Shown: positions 1 to 8,458, counted from the stretch's first letter. The stretch is DNA of 64,000 nt from Aminobacter carboxidus (GCF_014863355.1 NZ_JACZEP010000005.1:62001-126000); one strand, 5' to 3'. The notes: generated by a model from the sequence alone, not told the origin. Program-made: numbers and translations.

Positions 1-216
1 CGTTTAAGCGCCTCCCGTCCCTTCGCCGTCTTCCTCAAGCACCGGCACTTGTTGGTCAGGTCTTTTTTTGAACCTTCGGTTTTGTCTTGAGTGGTTTGAG
101 CGCTGACTTTGCCGGTTTTGGCGACTTGGTGGTCTTTGTCGGCGGATTCTTCGGACCTGGGGTTCTTCCCACCTTCCAAAAAGCGTCTCGGGCGGATCAT
201 CGACCTTTTTCGATGC
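1..216 (-). pseudogene. Lysine/arginine-rich small gene, degraded or partial
   Basis: Read on the minus strand, the stretch starts with codons for SKKVDDPPET, without a convincing start codon. It then runs into a basic, low-complexity tail that stays open in two frames: one ends at about base 4 and the other runs off the window edge. The KKVDDPPET start recurs at 38.6 kb, where 24 bases (38644-38667) are identical to 191-214 here. The shared peptide suggests two members of one small rhizobial family, at least one of them decayed. I do not recognise a function, and the frame is uncertain. Confidence 0.3.
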
Positions 217-294
217 CTTCAGTCGGCAGTACGACGCATAAACGACAACATAACCGCACCGGATACGGCAGTCTCTGGAGTGAGTTACGTTCTA

Positions 295-1500
295 ATGGAC
301 CGGGCGAAAATGGACACGTCTACTCTGCTGATTGCCCACAATGTGCTTAGACAACGCAGCATTCGCGGAACGGCGAGGCTGCTTGGGAAACCAGTCTCCA
401 GCATTGCTGCCGCTATTGACCGATTAGAAGCGCAGATATCCGTGCCCTTGGTTCATAAGGCGGGGACAGGAATCGTCCTGACCCTTGAGGCCGAGAGGCT
501 TTCGCCGTCCATCAGTCAACTTGCCGACCATATCCAAGATGTCATGGCCATTGGAAACCGCACCAGAAGCGATTTGTCATTGAGCCTCAGCGCGCTGTCT
601 CGCTTTGTGCACGTGTCGGAAGCGGGAAGCATCCGTCGGGCGGCGAAGCAGTTGGGGCTCGGTCAGCCCCAACTTGCTCGTCAGATTGCACATGTAGAGA
701 CTACGCTCGGCTGCCGCTTGCTCAATCGCCACGTGGACGGAGCAAAAATGACGGAAGCGGGTAAGCGGCTAGTTAGGTCGACCCGAGCAATCGAAGCCAT
801 TTGGAATGAACTTGCGCACGAAGCTGCTGGGCGGTCGCGCCGAAGTGCTGCAACCATTAGACTTGGTTCGATCATCCCTATGGGGCATGACAGTTTTGTC
901 GCCACCCTACTTGCCTCGCTTGTTTCAACGTGGGTCGACAACAAACCTCGCCAACCGCTTCTGGTTGCGAGCACGACAACTGAAGGTCTCATTGCAGGTC
1001 TGAAGAGCGGCACGTATGACGCCGTGTTCTTGAATAGCGTTAGTGTCCCAACGGATTTCGATGGCTTCCTCGTAGCCAACTCACCGCTGTCGCTCGTCGG
1101 TCAGTCGAGCGCTATGGGGTTCTTGCATGGCCCGGACGACTTGGCCAAGATCGCCCTGAATTCGCTCGTGGCGCTTCCTAGTCCAAAGAGTGGGCTACGC
1201 CAAATCATCAATCGTCTACTGGCCGAAATCCTCACTGAGGACGAGTTGAGGACGTTGAGGGTGATTGAAGTGGATTCGATGCCCGTCATCCTCAACCTGG
1301 TCCTCCGCCACGGGGCCGTTTCAGTGCTGCCTTCGGAATCCGTTACCAGCATCGGAGGAGATCTTTCTCAAATCTCGCTCCCTTCTGAGTACAACCTGCC
1401 ATACTGGCTGGTTTGTGGGAGAAACGACGGCAGCCGCCAGACCGCTCTGGCGGTGCTGCACGTATTAAAGGGGCTGGGTTACGCACAGCACGCGAAATAG
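295..1500 (+). CDS. LysR-like transcriptional regulator with two tandem HTH domains
   Basis: This protein of about 401 aa has two consecutive LysR-type winged-helix segments. The first covers roughly residues 6-70 (RGTARLLGKPVSSIAAAIDR, then a leucine-rich recognition wing). The second, at about residues 93-155, is the better match, with the AAKQLGLGQPQLARQI helix-turn-helix followed by LGCRLLNR and TEAGKRL. A LysR substrate-binding-like effector domain fills the rest. Normal LysR proteins are about 300 aa with one HTH, so the extra ~95 N-terminal residues are unusual. I chose the ATG at 295, which has GTGAG 10 bases upstream; ATG 310 is possible. An open frame extends upstream to 109 but has no LysR-like content. 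The gene converges on the betaine-type ABC operon. Its target and ligand are unknown. Confidence 0.8.
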   Translation: MDRAKMDTSTLLIAHNVLRQRSIRGTARLLGKPVSSIAAAIDRLEAQISVPLVHKAGTGIVLTLEAERLSPSISQLADHIQDVMAIGNRTRSDLSLSLSALSRFVHVSEAGSIRRAAKQLGLGQPQLARQIAHVETTLGCRLLNRHVDGAKMTEAGKRLVRSTRAIEAIWNELAHEAAGRSRRSAATIRLGSIIPMGHDSFVATLLASLVSTWVDNKPRQPLLVASTTTEGLIAGLKSGTYDAVFLNSVSVPTDFDGFLVANSPLSLVGQSSAMGFLHGPDDLAKIALNSLVALPSPKSGLRQIINRLLAEILTEDELRTLRVIEVDSMPVILNLVLRHGAVSVLPSESVTSIGGDLSQISLPSEYNLPYWLVCGRNDGSRQTALAVLHVLKGLGYAQHAK

Positions 1501-1554
1501 CATCCGTTAGCCGGAATGGCTGAACCTACCTACCAGGCCGCGCCAATTGGCTGG

Positions 1555-1588
1555 CAATCGCGCGCCCGGCAAGCCCGGCTCGCGATTG
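1555..1588. terminator. Inverted repeat between convergent genes, possible bidirectional terminator
   Basis: CAATCGCG (1555-1562) pairs with CGCGATTG (1581-1588), and a nested CCGG/CCGG pair can lengthen the stem. The repeat lies in the gap between the convergent lysR-like gene (stop at 1500) and the ABC operon (last stop at 1620). No T-run follows on either side, so intrinsic termination is only a possibility. Confidence 0.35.
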
Positions 1589-1619
1589 CACACCAAAAAG
1601 AGAATCCTTTGGACGCTCG

Positions 1620-2561
1620 TCAACGCGTGTGGCAGGCGAGGACTGCATCCCTGTCGAGATAGCCGATAGCCGTGCCGTCTGGTGCCATGACGTCCATGCC
1701 TTGAAGATTGTCATCGAGAATGCGTGCAAGCGCGACATGCAGGCTCGCATCCGGCGCGATGGACGTGCCTTTGGCTGCCGCCCGGGGTGCTGTCATAACA
1801 CTGGCGACATTGATGAGGCTGAGCCGCTTTATCGTCCTGTCTGGCCCAAGGAAGTTCTTAACGAACTCGTTGGCGGGATTGGCAAGGATTGCCTCCGGAC
1901 TATCGTACTGCAGCAACTGACCGTCGCGCATTATGGCCACCCGGTCGCCCATCTTGATCGCCTCATCGATGTCGTGGGTGACGATGACGACGGTCTTGCT
2001 GACCTTCTTGAGGATCTGCCGGAACTCATCCTGGAGGCGGACGCGAGTAATGGGATCGATCGCGCCAAAAGGCTCGTCCATCAGCATGATGGCCGGATCG
2101 GCGGCCAGGGCTCGCGCGAAGCCGACACGCTGCCGCTGGCCTCCCGACAATTCGTGTGGCAAGCGGTCGCGCATTACCGACGGGTCGAGGCTGACGAGTT
2201 CAAGAAGCTCATCGACCCGGCGGTCGGTGCGCGCCTTATCCCAGCCCAGCAGGCGCGGCACCGTGGCAATGTTGCGGGCTATCGTCATATGCGGGAACAG
2301 ACCAACCTGCTGGATGACGTAGCCGATGGTCCGACGCAGTTGCTTGGGATCGGTATCGGCAACATTGTTGCCGCTGACGAGAACTCGCCCGCTGGTTGGC
2401 GTTTCCAGGCAGTTGATCATCCGCATGGTAGTCGTTTTGCCGCAACCTGAAGGGCCGATCATGGCGACAGTCGTCCCCGCTTCGATGTGAAGGTCGAGGT
2501 CATCTACCGCCGGGTGATTGCTGCCGGCGAAGTTCTTGGTGACATGTTCGAGGCGTATCAT
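1620..2561 (-). CDS. Quaternary-amine (glycine betaine/proline type) ABC transporter ATPase
   Basis: This 313-aa ATPase energises import through the two permeases encoded just upstream. It has a Walker A (GPSGCGKTTT, about residues 37-46), signature LSGGQRQRV, Walker B (IMLMDEPFGAID) and switch histidine (VIVTHD). After the ATPase core, about 60 C-terminal residues resemble a single CBS-type module (MTAPRAAAKGTSIAPDASL ... MAPDGTAIGYLDRD). OpuCA/ProV-type proteins of the quaternary amine uptake family carry CBS repeats there that sense ionic strength. Here only about one unit is visible, so osmotic gating may be reduced. It is the last gene of the minus-strand operon. The family points to betaines or similar trimethylammonium compounds; the exact substrate is inferred. 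Confidence 0.9.
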   Translation of the reverse strand: MIRLEHVTKNFAGSNHPAVDDLDLHIEAGTTVAMIGPSGCGKTTTMRMINCLETPTSGRVLVSGNNVADTDPKQLRRTIGYVIQQVGLFPHMTIARNIATVPRLLGWDKARTDRRVDELLELVSLDPSVMRDRLPHELSGGQRQRVGFARALAADPAIMLMDEPFGAIDPITRVRLQDEFRQILKKVSKTVVIVTHDIDEAIKMGDRVAIMRDGQLLQYDSPEAILANPANEFVKNFLGPDRTIKRLSLINVASVMTAPRAAAKGTSIAPDASLHVALARILDDNLQGMDVMAPDGTAIGYLDRDAVLACHTR

Positions 2562-2582
2562 CTCAGTAATCCGTTTCCCGCT

Positions 2583-3218
2583 TCAGCGTCGGTATGAAAC
2601 ACTGCGTTCGAGCCAGCCGAAGGCCAGTTCCGCAAAGATCGCGAGGAACGCGATCGGAATAGCCCCTACAAGGAGCCGAGGCATGTCCATGATGGCTATG
2701 CCAGCATTGATGAAGTCGCCTAGGCCGCCTCCACCGATGAACGATGCCAGTGCGGCTCCGCCGATCACCTGGATGGCGGCCGTGCGGACGCCGGAGAGGA
2801 TCGAAGGGACAGCCAGCGGCAACTCGATCTGCAAGAGAATCTCGGTCCGGCCCATTCCCATTCCATCGGCGGCGTCGAGAATGGCCGGATCTACTTCGCG
2901 AATGCCGATGATCGTATTGAGCAGCAAGGGCGGGATGGCCAAAACGACAAGCGCAATTACTGATGGCAGCAGACCAATGCCCAAGATGGGCATTGCGGCT
3001 GCAAGGATCGCGAGGCTCGGAATGGAGCGTGCGGCACCCGCAATATTGATTGTGACAAATGCCGCACGAGGCGACCTCGCAACGGCAATGCCCGTGGGAA
3101 GGGCGATTGCAAGCCCGATGCAAAGCGAAACAAGGCTCATCACCATGTGCCGATTGAATGCGCCAGTGAAGCTGCCGAGATTGGCTGCCATCCACTGAAA
3201 AGCTTCGACGACGATCAT
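2583..3218 (-). CDS. OpuC/ProW-type ABC permease (second of pair)
   Basis: A 211-aa inner-membrane protein with about five or six hydrophobic segments and the BPD_transp_1 coupling region (GIREVDPAILDAADGMGMGR, then ELPLAVPSILSGVRTAAIQV). That is the EAA-loop arrangement of glycine betaine/carnitine/choline permeases (OpuCB/OpuCD type). It shares one base with the preceding permease gene and is followed 21 bases later by the ATPase, so translation is probably coupled. It likely forms a heterodimer with the product of 3218-3853. No fused binding domain is present. Confidence 0.88.
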   Translation of the reverse strand: MIVVEAFQWMAANLGSFTGAFNRHMVMSLVSLCIGLAIALPTGIAVARSPRAAFVTINIAGAARSIPSLAILAAAMPILGIGLLPSVIALVVLAIPPLLLNTIIGIREVDPAILDAADGMGMGRTEILLQIELPLAVPSILSGVRTAAIQVIGGAALASFIGGGGLGDFINAGIAIMDMPRLLVGAIPIAFLAIFAELAFGWLERSVSYRR

Positions 3219-3853
3219 CAGGCTTGCCTCCCATTGCGCCGCTGCAGCGACTTTTCCAGTGAGGTCAGGAGAAAATCGGCGGATAGCGCTAGTGCCGAGG
3301 TCAGGAGCCCGCCAGCTATGATCTTTTCGGGGAAGCGCTGATCGATGCCCTGGAATATGATGACGCCGAGTCCGCCGGCGTTGATGTAGGCGGCAACTGT
3401 CGCGATACCGATGACAGTCACTACAGCGATACGGACTCCACCAACGATGTAGGGCATCGCAAGCGGCAACTCGACTTCCCAGATTCTACGAATGGTCCCG
3501 TAACCCATGCCGTGCGCCGCTTCGAGAATTTCGTGCGGGATTGACTGGAACCCGATCCCGATGTTGCGGACTAGGATCATCAACGAATAGGCGGCAAGCC
3601 CGAGGATTGCCGGCGCCGGCCCTATGCCCATCACGGGTATGAGCAGGGCGAACAGAGCGAGGCTGGGGATAGCGAAAAGAATGCTGGTCACAAGAATGAT
3701 GGTGGTGAAAGTCCTTGGACGCCTTGCCGCCCAAATCCCGACGGCAAGCGAGATTATCAAAGCGATTCCCACCGAGGAGAAGACCAAATATAAATGTTCC
3801 ACCATCGCTTCAACGAGCCGGGGGATGTTCTTCGGAACCCAAGTCAAAAACAT
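3218..3853 (-). CDS. OpuC/ProW-type ABC permease (first of pair)
   Basis: A 211-aa multi-pass membrane protein, homologous in layout to the next gene. Its EAA loop includes SIPHEILEAAHGMGYGTIRR and ELPLAMPYIVGGVRIAVVT, followed by conserved glycines (INAGGLGVIIFQGIDQ). Two separate permease subunits of equal length with a separate binding protein and one ATPase match the OpuCABCD/YehWXYZ-type layout. It follows the PhnD-like gene after 55 bases on the same strand. It is likely the inner-membrane channel for the substrate bound by the protein at 5935-6822. Confidence 0.88.
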   Translation of the reverse strand: MFLTWVPKNIPRLVEAMVEHLYLVFSSVGIALIISLAVGIWAARRPRTFTTIILVTSILFAIPSLALFALLIPVMGIGPAPAILGLAAYSLMILVRNIGIGFQSIPHEILEAAHGMGYGTIRRIWEVELPLAMPYIVGGVRIAVVTVIGIATVAAYINAGGLGVIIFQGIDQRFPEKIIAGGLLTSALALSADFLLTSLEKSLQRRNGRQA

Positions 3854-3908
3854 TGCTCCTACTTATTCCGGTGCCGCGTGGATAGATCCCAGTCAATTCC
3901 CTGTGGCT

Positions 3909-4724
3909 TCACCACACCGCAAGCCTCTGATCGACAGCATCTGCACGTTCGGCAAGAATCCTGTAATCGGCCAAATCGGGAAGTGCGAACCGTACCAGAC
4001 CGAGTTGGTGCAGCAACGCGCGCCCATCCTGGCTCTCATGGGTTCGCAACAAAGCCTGTCGCAGCGCGCTAACCATTTCTGCTGGGGCATAGGGAGACGT
4101 GACGAGTGGCGGACAAGGTGTCGGCTTCGTCGTAGCCAGGATTTGCAATCCTGCCACCGCATCCGGCTCGTGTAAGGCCAGCAACTCGTATGCGTAGGCG
4201 TCGATCGCGCCAACATCGATGCGTCCACTGCGCAGTGCCTCCAAGACCCCCGTGGGGTTGAGAAGTGGGCCGACCGGGCTTTGTTCGGGCGCGTTCCCGG
4301 CTAGAAGTTCGTCGAGGTGGCGGCGCGGCGCGTGGTATCCGGATTGGGAATCCCGTACTGTCCATCCCCAGATCGCAGCCGTCAGATCCGAAGCGGACTT
4401 TATCGGGCCATCGGCAGCGACCACTATATGGCTCGCATAATAGGGTCGGCCGCCAGCCCACGACGCTGCCGCCACTGGCGCAGCCAGAATCGTTGGGCGT
4501 CCTGCATCGCACCAGCGCGATAAGGGATAACCGCACATGAAAACGACCCCCATATCGGGCCGTTTCCAGAGTTCGGGCAGAGGCGCGGGCGAGGCGTAGG
4601 CGATAATGTCGAGTGCTACCCCCGCTTGACCGCTCAGCCATGCGAACAGATCGTCCCACCGCGCGCGCGCGCCTGCCGAGACATTGTACATTCGCGAACA
4701 GGCGATGAATTTGGTGACGCTCAT
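3909..4724 (-). CDS. PhnD/SsuA-like periplasmic-binding-fold protein without signal peptide
   Basis: The 271-aa product resembles the phosphonate-binding (PhnD/TAXI-like) fold. It has an N-terminal YNVSAGARARWDDLF segment, a ligand-pocket-like VVFMCGYPLSRW, VAADGPIKSASDL, WTVRDSQSGYHAPRR and a C-terminal VTSPYAPAEMV. Starting at ATG 4724 it has no signal peptide or lipobox, so it should be cytosolic despite a fold normally used outside the membrane. The start lies 7 bases after the stop of the cyclodeaminase-family gene, implying co-translation. Extending the frame upstream would overlap that gene and adds no signal peptide. It might be a sensor, chaperone or enzyme accessory; its role is unknown. 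Confidence 0.7.
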   Translation of the reverse strand: MSVTKFIACSRMYNVSAGARARWDDLFAWLSGQAGVALDIIAYASPAPLPELWKRPDMGVVFMCGYPLSRWCDAGRPTILAAPVAAASWAGGRPYYASHIVVAADGPIKSASDLTAAIWGWTVRDSQSGYHAPRRHLDELLAGNAPEQSPVGPLLNPTGVLEALRSGRIDVGAIDAYAYELLALHEPDAVAGLQILATTKPTPCPPLVTSPYAPAEMVSALRQALLRTHESQDGRALLHQLGLVRFALPDLADYRILAERADAVDQRLAVW

Positions 4725-4731
4725 GATCGGA

Positions 4732-5736
4732 TCAGGCAAAACGAAGCTTCTGGCCGACATTCATGCGCCGTGCCTTTGCAACGATCGCAGCACCAAGTGC
4801 GACATCCGTGCTGCTGAGCCCGCGATGCCAAAACAAGATCGTCTCGTCGTCGCTCTCGCGACCTGGCTTGATGCCACAAACGATCTGACCCATCTCGGCG
4901 TGTAGTGACTCCAAAGTGACCTTGCCTTCGTCGACATGGCGGCGGAGCGCGCCGAAGGGGCGTCCAGGCTGGCACTGCCCCCAATCGTCGACAACGACTT
5001 TGTCCATGATGTCGGTGAGATCGAGTTCCAGCGCGCTCATCGTCCCGTAGGGAACCACGAATGCCCCCTTCTTCACCCAGCTTGTCTTAAATAGCGGAGC
5101 GGGCTCGGGCAGCCGGCTGGCCTCTACCATGATGTCGGCGCCCTTCAGGCAGTCCTCCCAGTTGTCTGTCACTATGATCTTCTTGCCGAGATCCTTGGAT
5201 AGGCGCGCAGCAAAGCCCTCGCGGCTTTCGGGGCGGCGTGAGTGGACGCGAATCTCTTCGAAATCAAATAGATGGTCGAGCAGGCGGATGTTCCAGTAGG
5301 ACGTGCCGCGGGCTCCGATGTGGCCCAGAATCTTACTGTTCTTGCGCGCAAGATGCTTTGCGCCGAGAGCCGTGATCGCACCGGTACGCATATCGGTGAT
5401 GGCTGTAGCATCAATGATGGCCTTGGGCACGCCCGTACGTGGGTCAAACAGGTTCAATACTGCCAGCTCCGAGGGCAGGCCGACCTTGTAGTTTTCGACA
5501 AAATCACCGACTATCTTCACCCCGGCGAAGTCGAGCGGCTTTACGTAGCCCCTGAGTACGTTGAAATGTCCCTTGTCGGAACTTTCCGGAACAAGATGAA
5601 CTCGGGGTTCAATCACCGTTTCACCACGCCCCTGGGCAGCCAGCGCTTCGGACACCGCGTCAAGGATTTCATCATTGGTCAGTTCCAGCGCCTTGGTGTC
5701 GAGGGCGTTGATGTAGTCGATCCAGATTTCCTGCAT
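4732..5736 (-). CDS. Ornithine cyclodeaminase / mu-crystallin family protein
   Basis: A 334-aa Rossmann-fold enzyme of the OCD/mu-crystallin family. Members include ornithine cyclodeaminase, alanine dehydrogenase and ketimine reductases, all using NAD(P). Visible marks are the substrate-side lysine in FAGVKIVGDF (about residue 74), TDMRTGA, the dinucleotide loop GHIGARGTSYW (about 138) and the C-terminal GLSSTDVALGAA. The loop lacks the usual alanine after the third glycine. I chose ATG 5736 because AAGAAG lies just upstream; an in-frame GTG at 5754 would place that Shine-Dalgarno inside the gene. It sits inside the betaine/lyase operon, so it may reduce or cyclise an imine intermediate. The reaction is not known. 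Confidence 0.8.
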   Translation of the reverse strand: MQEIWIDYINALDTKALELTNDEILDAVSEALAAQGRGETVIEPRVHLVPESSDKGHFNVLRGYVKPLDFAGVKIVGDFVENYKVGLPSELAVLNLFDPRTGVPKAIIDATAITDMRTGAITALGAKHLARKNSKILGHIGARGTSYWNIRLLDHLFDFEEIRVHSRRPESREGFAARLSKDLGKKIIVTDNWEDCLKGADIMVEASRLPEPAPLFKTSWVKKGAFVVPYGTMSALELDLTDIMDKVVVDDWGQCQPGRPFGALRRHVDEGKVTLESLHAEMGQIVCGIKPGRESDDETILFWHRGLSSTDVALGAAIVAKARRMNVGQKLRFA

Positions 5737-5895
5737 TTTTTTTGTCTTCTTCACATTTCAACTTGAGTGGAACTTTGAGCATCATTCCGTCCTGGTGGGG
5801 CCAGGCGCAGGACGGCCGCTCGTCCTGCCGTCGACGGCCAACCGGCCCGGCGCTGATATCGCCGGCTTTCGACCGTTTGTGCGGCACGTGCCATT

Positions 5896-5922
5896 GCCGG
5901 CCGGGTGATTGTTCCGGCCGGC
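5896..5922 (-). promoter_or_regulatory. Strong GC hairpin downstream of the binding-protein gene
   Basis: GCCGGCCGG (5896-5904) and CCGGCCGGC (5914-5922) form a perfect 9-bp stem with a 9-nt loop. It lies 12 bases after the binding-protein stop, in the 198-base gap before the cyclodeaminase gene. There is no U-tract. Such hairpins often protect or attenuate binding-protein mRNA so that it outnumbers the transporter mRNA; that role is inferred. Confidence 0.5.
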
Positions 5923-5934
5923 TTGAACTGGGCC

Positions 5935-6822
5935 TCAGTCGAGCAGGCCTTTTTCCTTCAAGAAGGAAATGGCGACATCGCGAGCTTCTTCACGGTCGTT
6001 CTCAACGCGGGCGTTGAGGGTGCGCATGGTGGCGTTATCAAGATGGGTGCCGACAGTTTCGAGCAGGTCGGAGATTTTTGGATTGGCATCGAGCGTCTGC
6101 TGACGCACGACAGGCGCGACGTAGTAGGGCGGGAACAACCCCTTGTCGTCCTCCAATGCCACCAGGTTTTGTGACTCGATCTGCCAATCGGTGGCAGCGC
6201 CGTTCGCTGTATCGATGTCTTTTTGCTGGAGAGCATCGTAACGAAGCCCGAGCTTGGCGAACTGCTTGAATTCCTTGAATTCCGCGCCGTAGACCTTCTT
6301 CAGACCGGGCAGGCCATCCTTGCGCTCGGGGAATTCTGGCCCGCCGCCGAACACCATGGTGCCAGATACTTTGGCAAGGTCGGAAAGGCTCTTGAGATTG
6401 TTCTCCTGCGCGGTCTCCGCGCGTACGACAATGACGTAGCCGTTGTTGATGCCTGTGGGCTTCAGCCAGTTGAGCTTGAACTCCTTGGCATAGAAGTCTT
6501 TGACCTGATCATAGACCTTCTGAGCGTCAGTAGAAACGTCGCCCTTGACAACGGCCGACAGTGCGGTCCCGGTGTATTCCGGGTAGAGATCAATCTGACC
6601 CGTCGTCAAAGCTTGATGGGCGATCAAGGTGCCGCCGAGATTGATCTTGCGTTCCACCTGGAAGCCAGCGTCCTCCAGAACGGCGGCGTACATTTCCGCC
6701 AGGATAAATTGCTCGGTGAAATTCTTACTGCCGATCTTGATGGGTTCTGCGGCAGCTGTATGGAGCGTTGCTGCTGCCGTGATGAGAGTTGCGGCGATAG
6801 CCTTGGTAGTCCACTTTTTCAT
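5935..6822 (-). CDS. Periplasmic substrate-binding protein, OpuC/ProX (betaine) type
   Basis: A 295-aa secreted binding protein. A Sec signal peptide covers about residues 1-25 (MKKW ... TLHTAAA, cut before EPIKIG). The mature part has the OpuAC hallmarks IGSKNFTEQFILAEMY, a TGQIDLYPEYTGTA motif and IDTANGAATDWQI. These are typical of OsmF/YehZ/OpuCC and the related ergothioneine-binding EgtU, which hold trimethylammonium groups in an aromatic cage. GAGGGAA is the ribosome site. The gene directly follows the lyase in the operon (115-base gap). That pairing is why I suspect a betaine-type amino acid as cargo. Other choline-like or carnitine-like ligands remain possible. Confidence 0.9.
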   Translation of the reverse strand: MKKWTTKAIAATLITAAATLHTAAAEPIKIGSKNFTEQFILAEMYAAVLEDAGFQVERKINLGGTLIAHQALTTGQIDLYPEYTGTALSAVVKGDVSTDAQKVYDQVKDFYAKEFKLNWLKPTGINNGYVIVVRAETAQENNLKSLSDLAKVSGTMVFGGGPEFPERKDGLPGLKKVYGAEFKEFKQFAKLGLRYDALQQKDIDTANGAATDWQIESQNLVALEDDKGLFPPYYVAPVVRQQTLDANPKISDLLETVGTHLDNATMRTLNARVENDREEARDVAISFLKEKGLLD

Positions 6823-6937
6823 TGTCGGTTCCCTCTGTTTTCAAGTGGTCGTCTGATTTTCTTGCGGCTTGATGTCTGTGCCGTCCCCCTTCGAGGCGGA
6901 CTTGTTGGTACCTTTGCTTAGTTCGGTGGTGGATGGG

Positions 6938-8458
6938 TCAGCGGCTCCCAACTGCGGACGAATTCGTGATCGCGTCCGCAAGGCGCATGAAATCCGGCCC
7001 TTGGGCCCGATCTTCTCCCAGTGGCTCGACAAGGTCGCGCACGAAGCGATAGGCGGCACCCGATCCCGCCCCGAGCTGGTCGCTGACGCCTCTGAGATCT
7101 GCCGCTTGCGCAGAAGCAGTGAGTTCGATGGCCACCAGGTAGCGGAGCCTCTCCACGATCTCCCGTGTCTTCGCGAGAACGCGAGGCGCCATCGAAGCCT
7201 GATCCTCAACTCCATCGGCGACGGGAATAGGGGTAAGCGAGACCGGATTGGCAAGATGGCGGATTTCTGCCTCGAGGGCGGAAACGGTCTTTTGGACGGT
7301 GGCGAACCCCGCACGGTTCTGGCTCATCGAAGTGAGGAAGCGCGGCAGGTCGGACATGCCCGGCGACATGATCTTCATCGTCCGGTACGCCGTTGCCGCG
7401 GCACAATGCGCCAGCGCTTGACCCAGCCGCTCCCAAGCCAGCACAAAAGCCGTCAGGTCGAAATTGGCATGCGATAGAATGAGGCCTTCCGATGCCAGAA
7501 CTACGGGGTTGTCTCCCGAGCTCTCAAGTTCAATCAAGGTCGCTTCTCTGGCCTCAGCGATTGCATGCGACAGCGCTCCCCATACCTGTGGCGCGCAACG
7601 ATAGCTCAACGGATCCTGCAGGCGCCGCGCCGCGCCTTCTTCCAGTAGTGAGCTCCCCGCAAGGACTTCGCGCAGGCGCTCCGCAACGGCCCGCTGGCCG
7701 AAAGCGGGTCGGGCAGCAAGCGCGCGGTCGTCAAACGCGGTCGTGTTGGCGCGGAAGGCTTCAAAGTTCAATGCTACGGCAAGAAGGGACCAGTCGAAAA
7801 GTCGATCGATATCGTGGACCAGTAGGCAAGCCTGCGAGACCGAAAGGCTGTTTGCGACAACGAGGGCGTGGCCGTCCTTCGGACCCAGGTCTATCGGCTC
7901 CAATCCTGCCCTGTTCAGCGCGTCCAACGCCGGCATCACCTCGCCACCAAACTCAGCCTCGCCATAGCCGAGAAGGGCGCGCGCCATGTGTGCGAGTGGC
8001 GCAAGATCGGCGGCGCCGATCGAGCCGAGCGATGGAACCACAGGATGAAATCCGGCGTTCAGCGCGGCAACCAATGATGTGACGATACCGGGCGAAACGC
8101 CCGCCCCTCCGGCCGCCATTCCAGCCAGTCTGACTGCCATCATCGCTCTGACCATTTCTCGCGGCAGATCCGCTCCAACCCCGACGGCGCGTGCCTGCGG
8201 CACCCTTATCTGGAAGGTCACCAGGTCATCGGCTGCCAGGCGAGTGTCCACTCCGGCACCGAGCCCGGTTGTCAATCCATAGGCAGGCAGGTTCAGCTCT
8301 GCATAGCGATCAACGACGGCTCGCGCGGCAGCGATGCGCTGCTCGACTTCGGGGGAGATTTCGATGCGCGCGTTCTCACGCGCTATTGCAACGATGTCGT
8401 TGATCGTCGCAGGAGGGGTCTTCAACACCACAGTCGCGGGCGCGTCAGTCATGCTCAT
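6938..8458 (-). CDS. Aromatic amino acid lyase (HAL/PAL) family protein lacking the MIO triad
   Basis: The 506-aa product has the full HAL/PAL layout: YGLTTGLG with the active-site tyrosine (Tyr60), QDPLSYRCAPQVWGA, ELESSGDNPVV and VEDQASMAPR. The family's cofactor MIO forms from Ala-Ser-Gly in GSVGASGDLAPLAHM. Here residues 145-158 read GSIGAADLAPLAHM: one residue is missing and the ASG serine and glycine are gone. A MIO-dependent histidine or phenylalanine ammonia-lyase reaction is therefore unlikely. Ergothionase, which eliminates trimethylamine from ergothioneine, is as I recall a MIO-less relative. With a betaine-type transporter in the operon, a trimethylamine-lyase role is attractive but unproven. 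The start at ATG 8458 has GGAAAG upstream. Confidence 0.85.
   Translation of the reverse strand: MSMTDAPATVVLKTPPATINDIVAIARENARIEISPEVEQRIAAARAVVDRYAELNLPAYGLTTGLGAGVDTRLAADDLVTFQIRVPQARAVGVGADLPREMVRAMMAVRLAGMAAGGAGVSPGIVTSLVAALNAGFHPVVPSLGSIGAADLAPLAHMARALLGYGEAEFGGEVMPALDALNRAGLEPIDLGPKDGHALVVANSLSVSQACLLVHDIDRLFDWSLLAVALNFEAFRANTTAFDDRALAARPAFGQRAVAERLREVLAGSSLLEEGAARRLQDPLSYRCAPQVWGALSHAIAEAREATLIELESSGDNPVVLASEGLILSHANFDLTAFVLAWERLGQALAHCAAATAYRTMKIMSPGMSDLPRFLTSMSQNRAGFATVQKTVSALEAEIRHLANPVSLTPIPVADGVEDQASMAPRVLAKTREIVERLRYLVAIELTASAQAADLRGVSDQLGAGSGAAYRFVRDLVEPLGEDRAQGPDFMRLADAITNSSAVGSR

Noticed and set aside
1629-2450. Plus-strand open frame of 273 codons
   Set aside because: It is entirely antisense to the ABC ATPase, has no ribosome site and reads as codon-shadow sequence.
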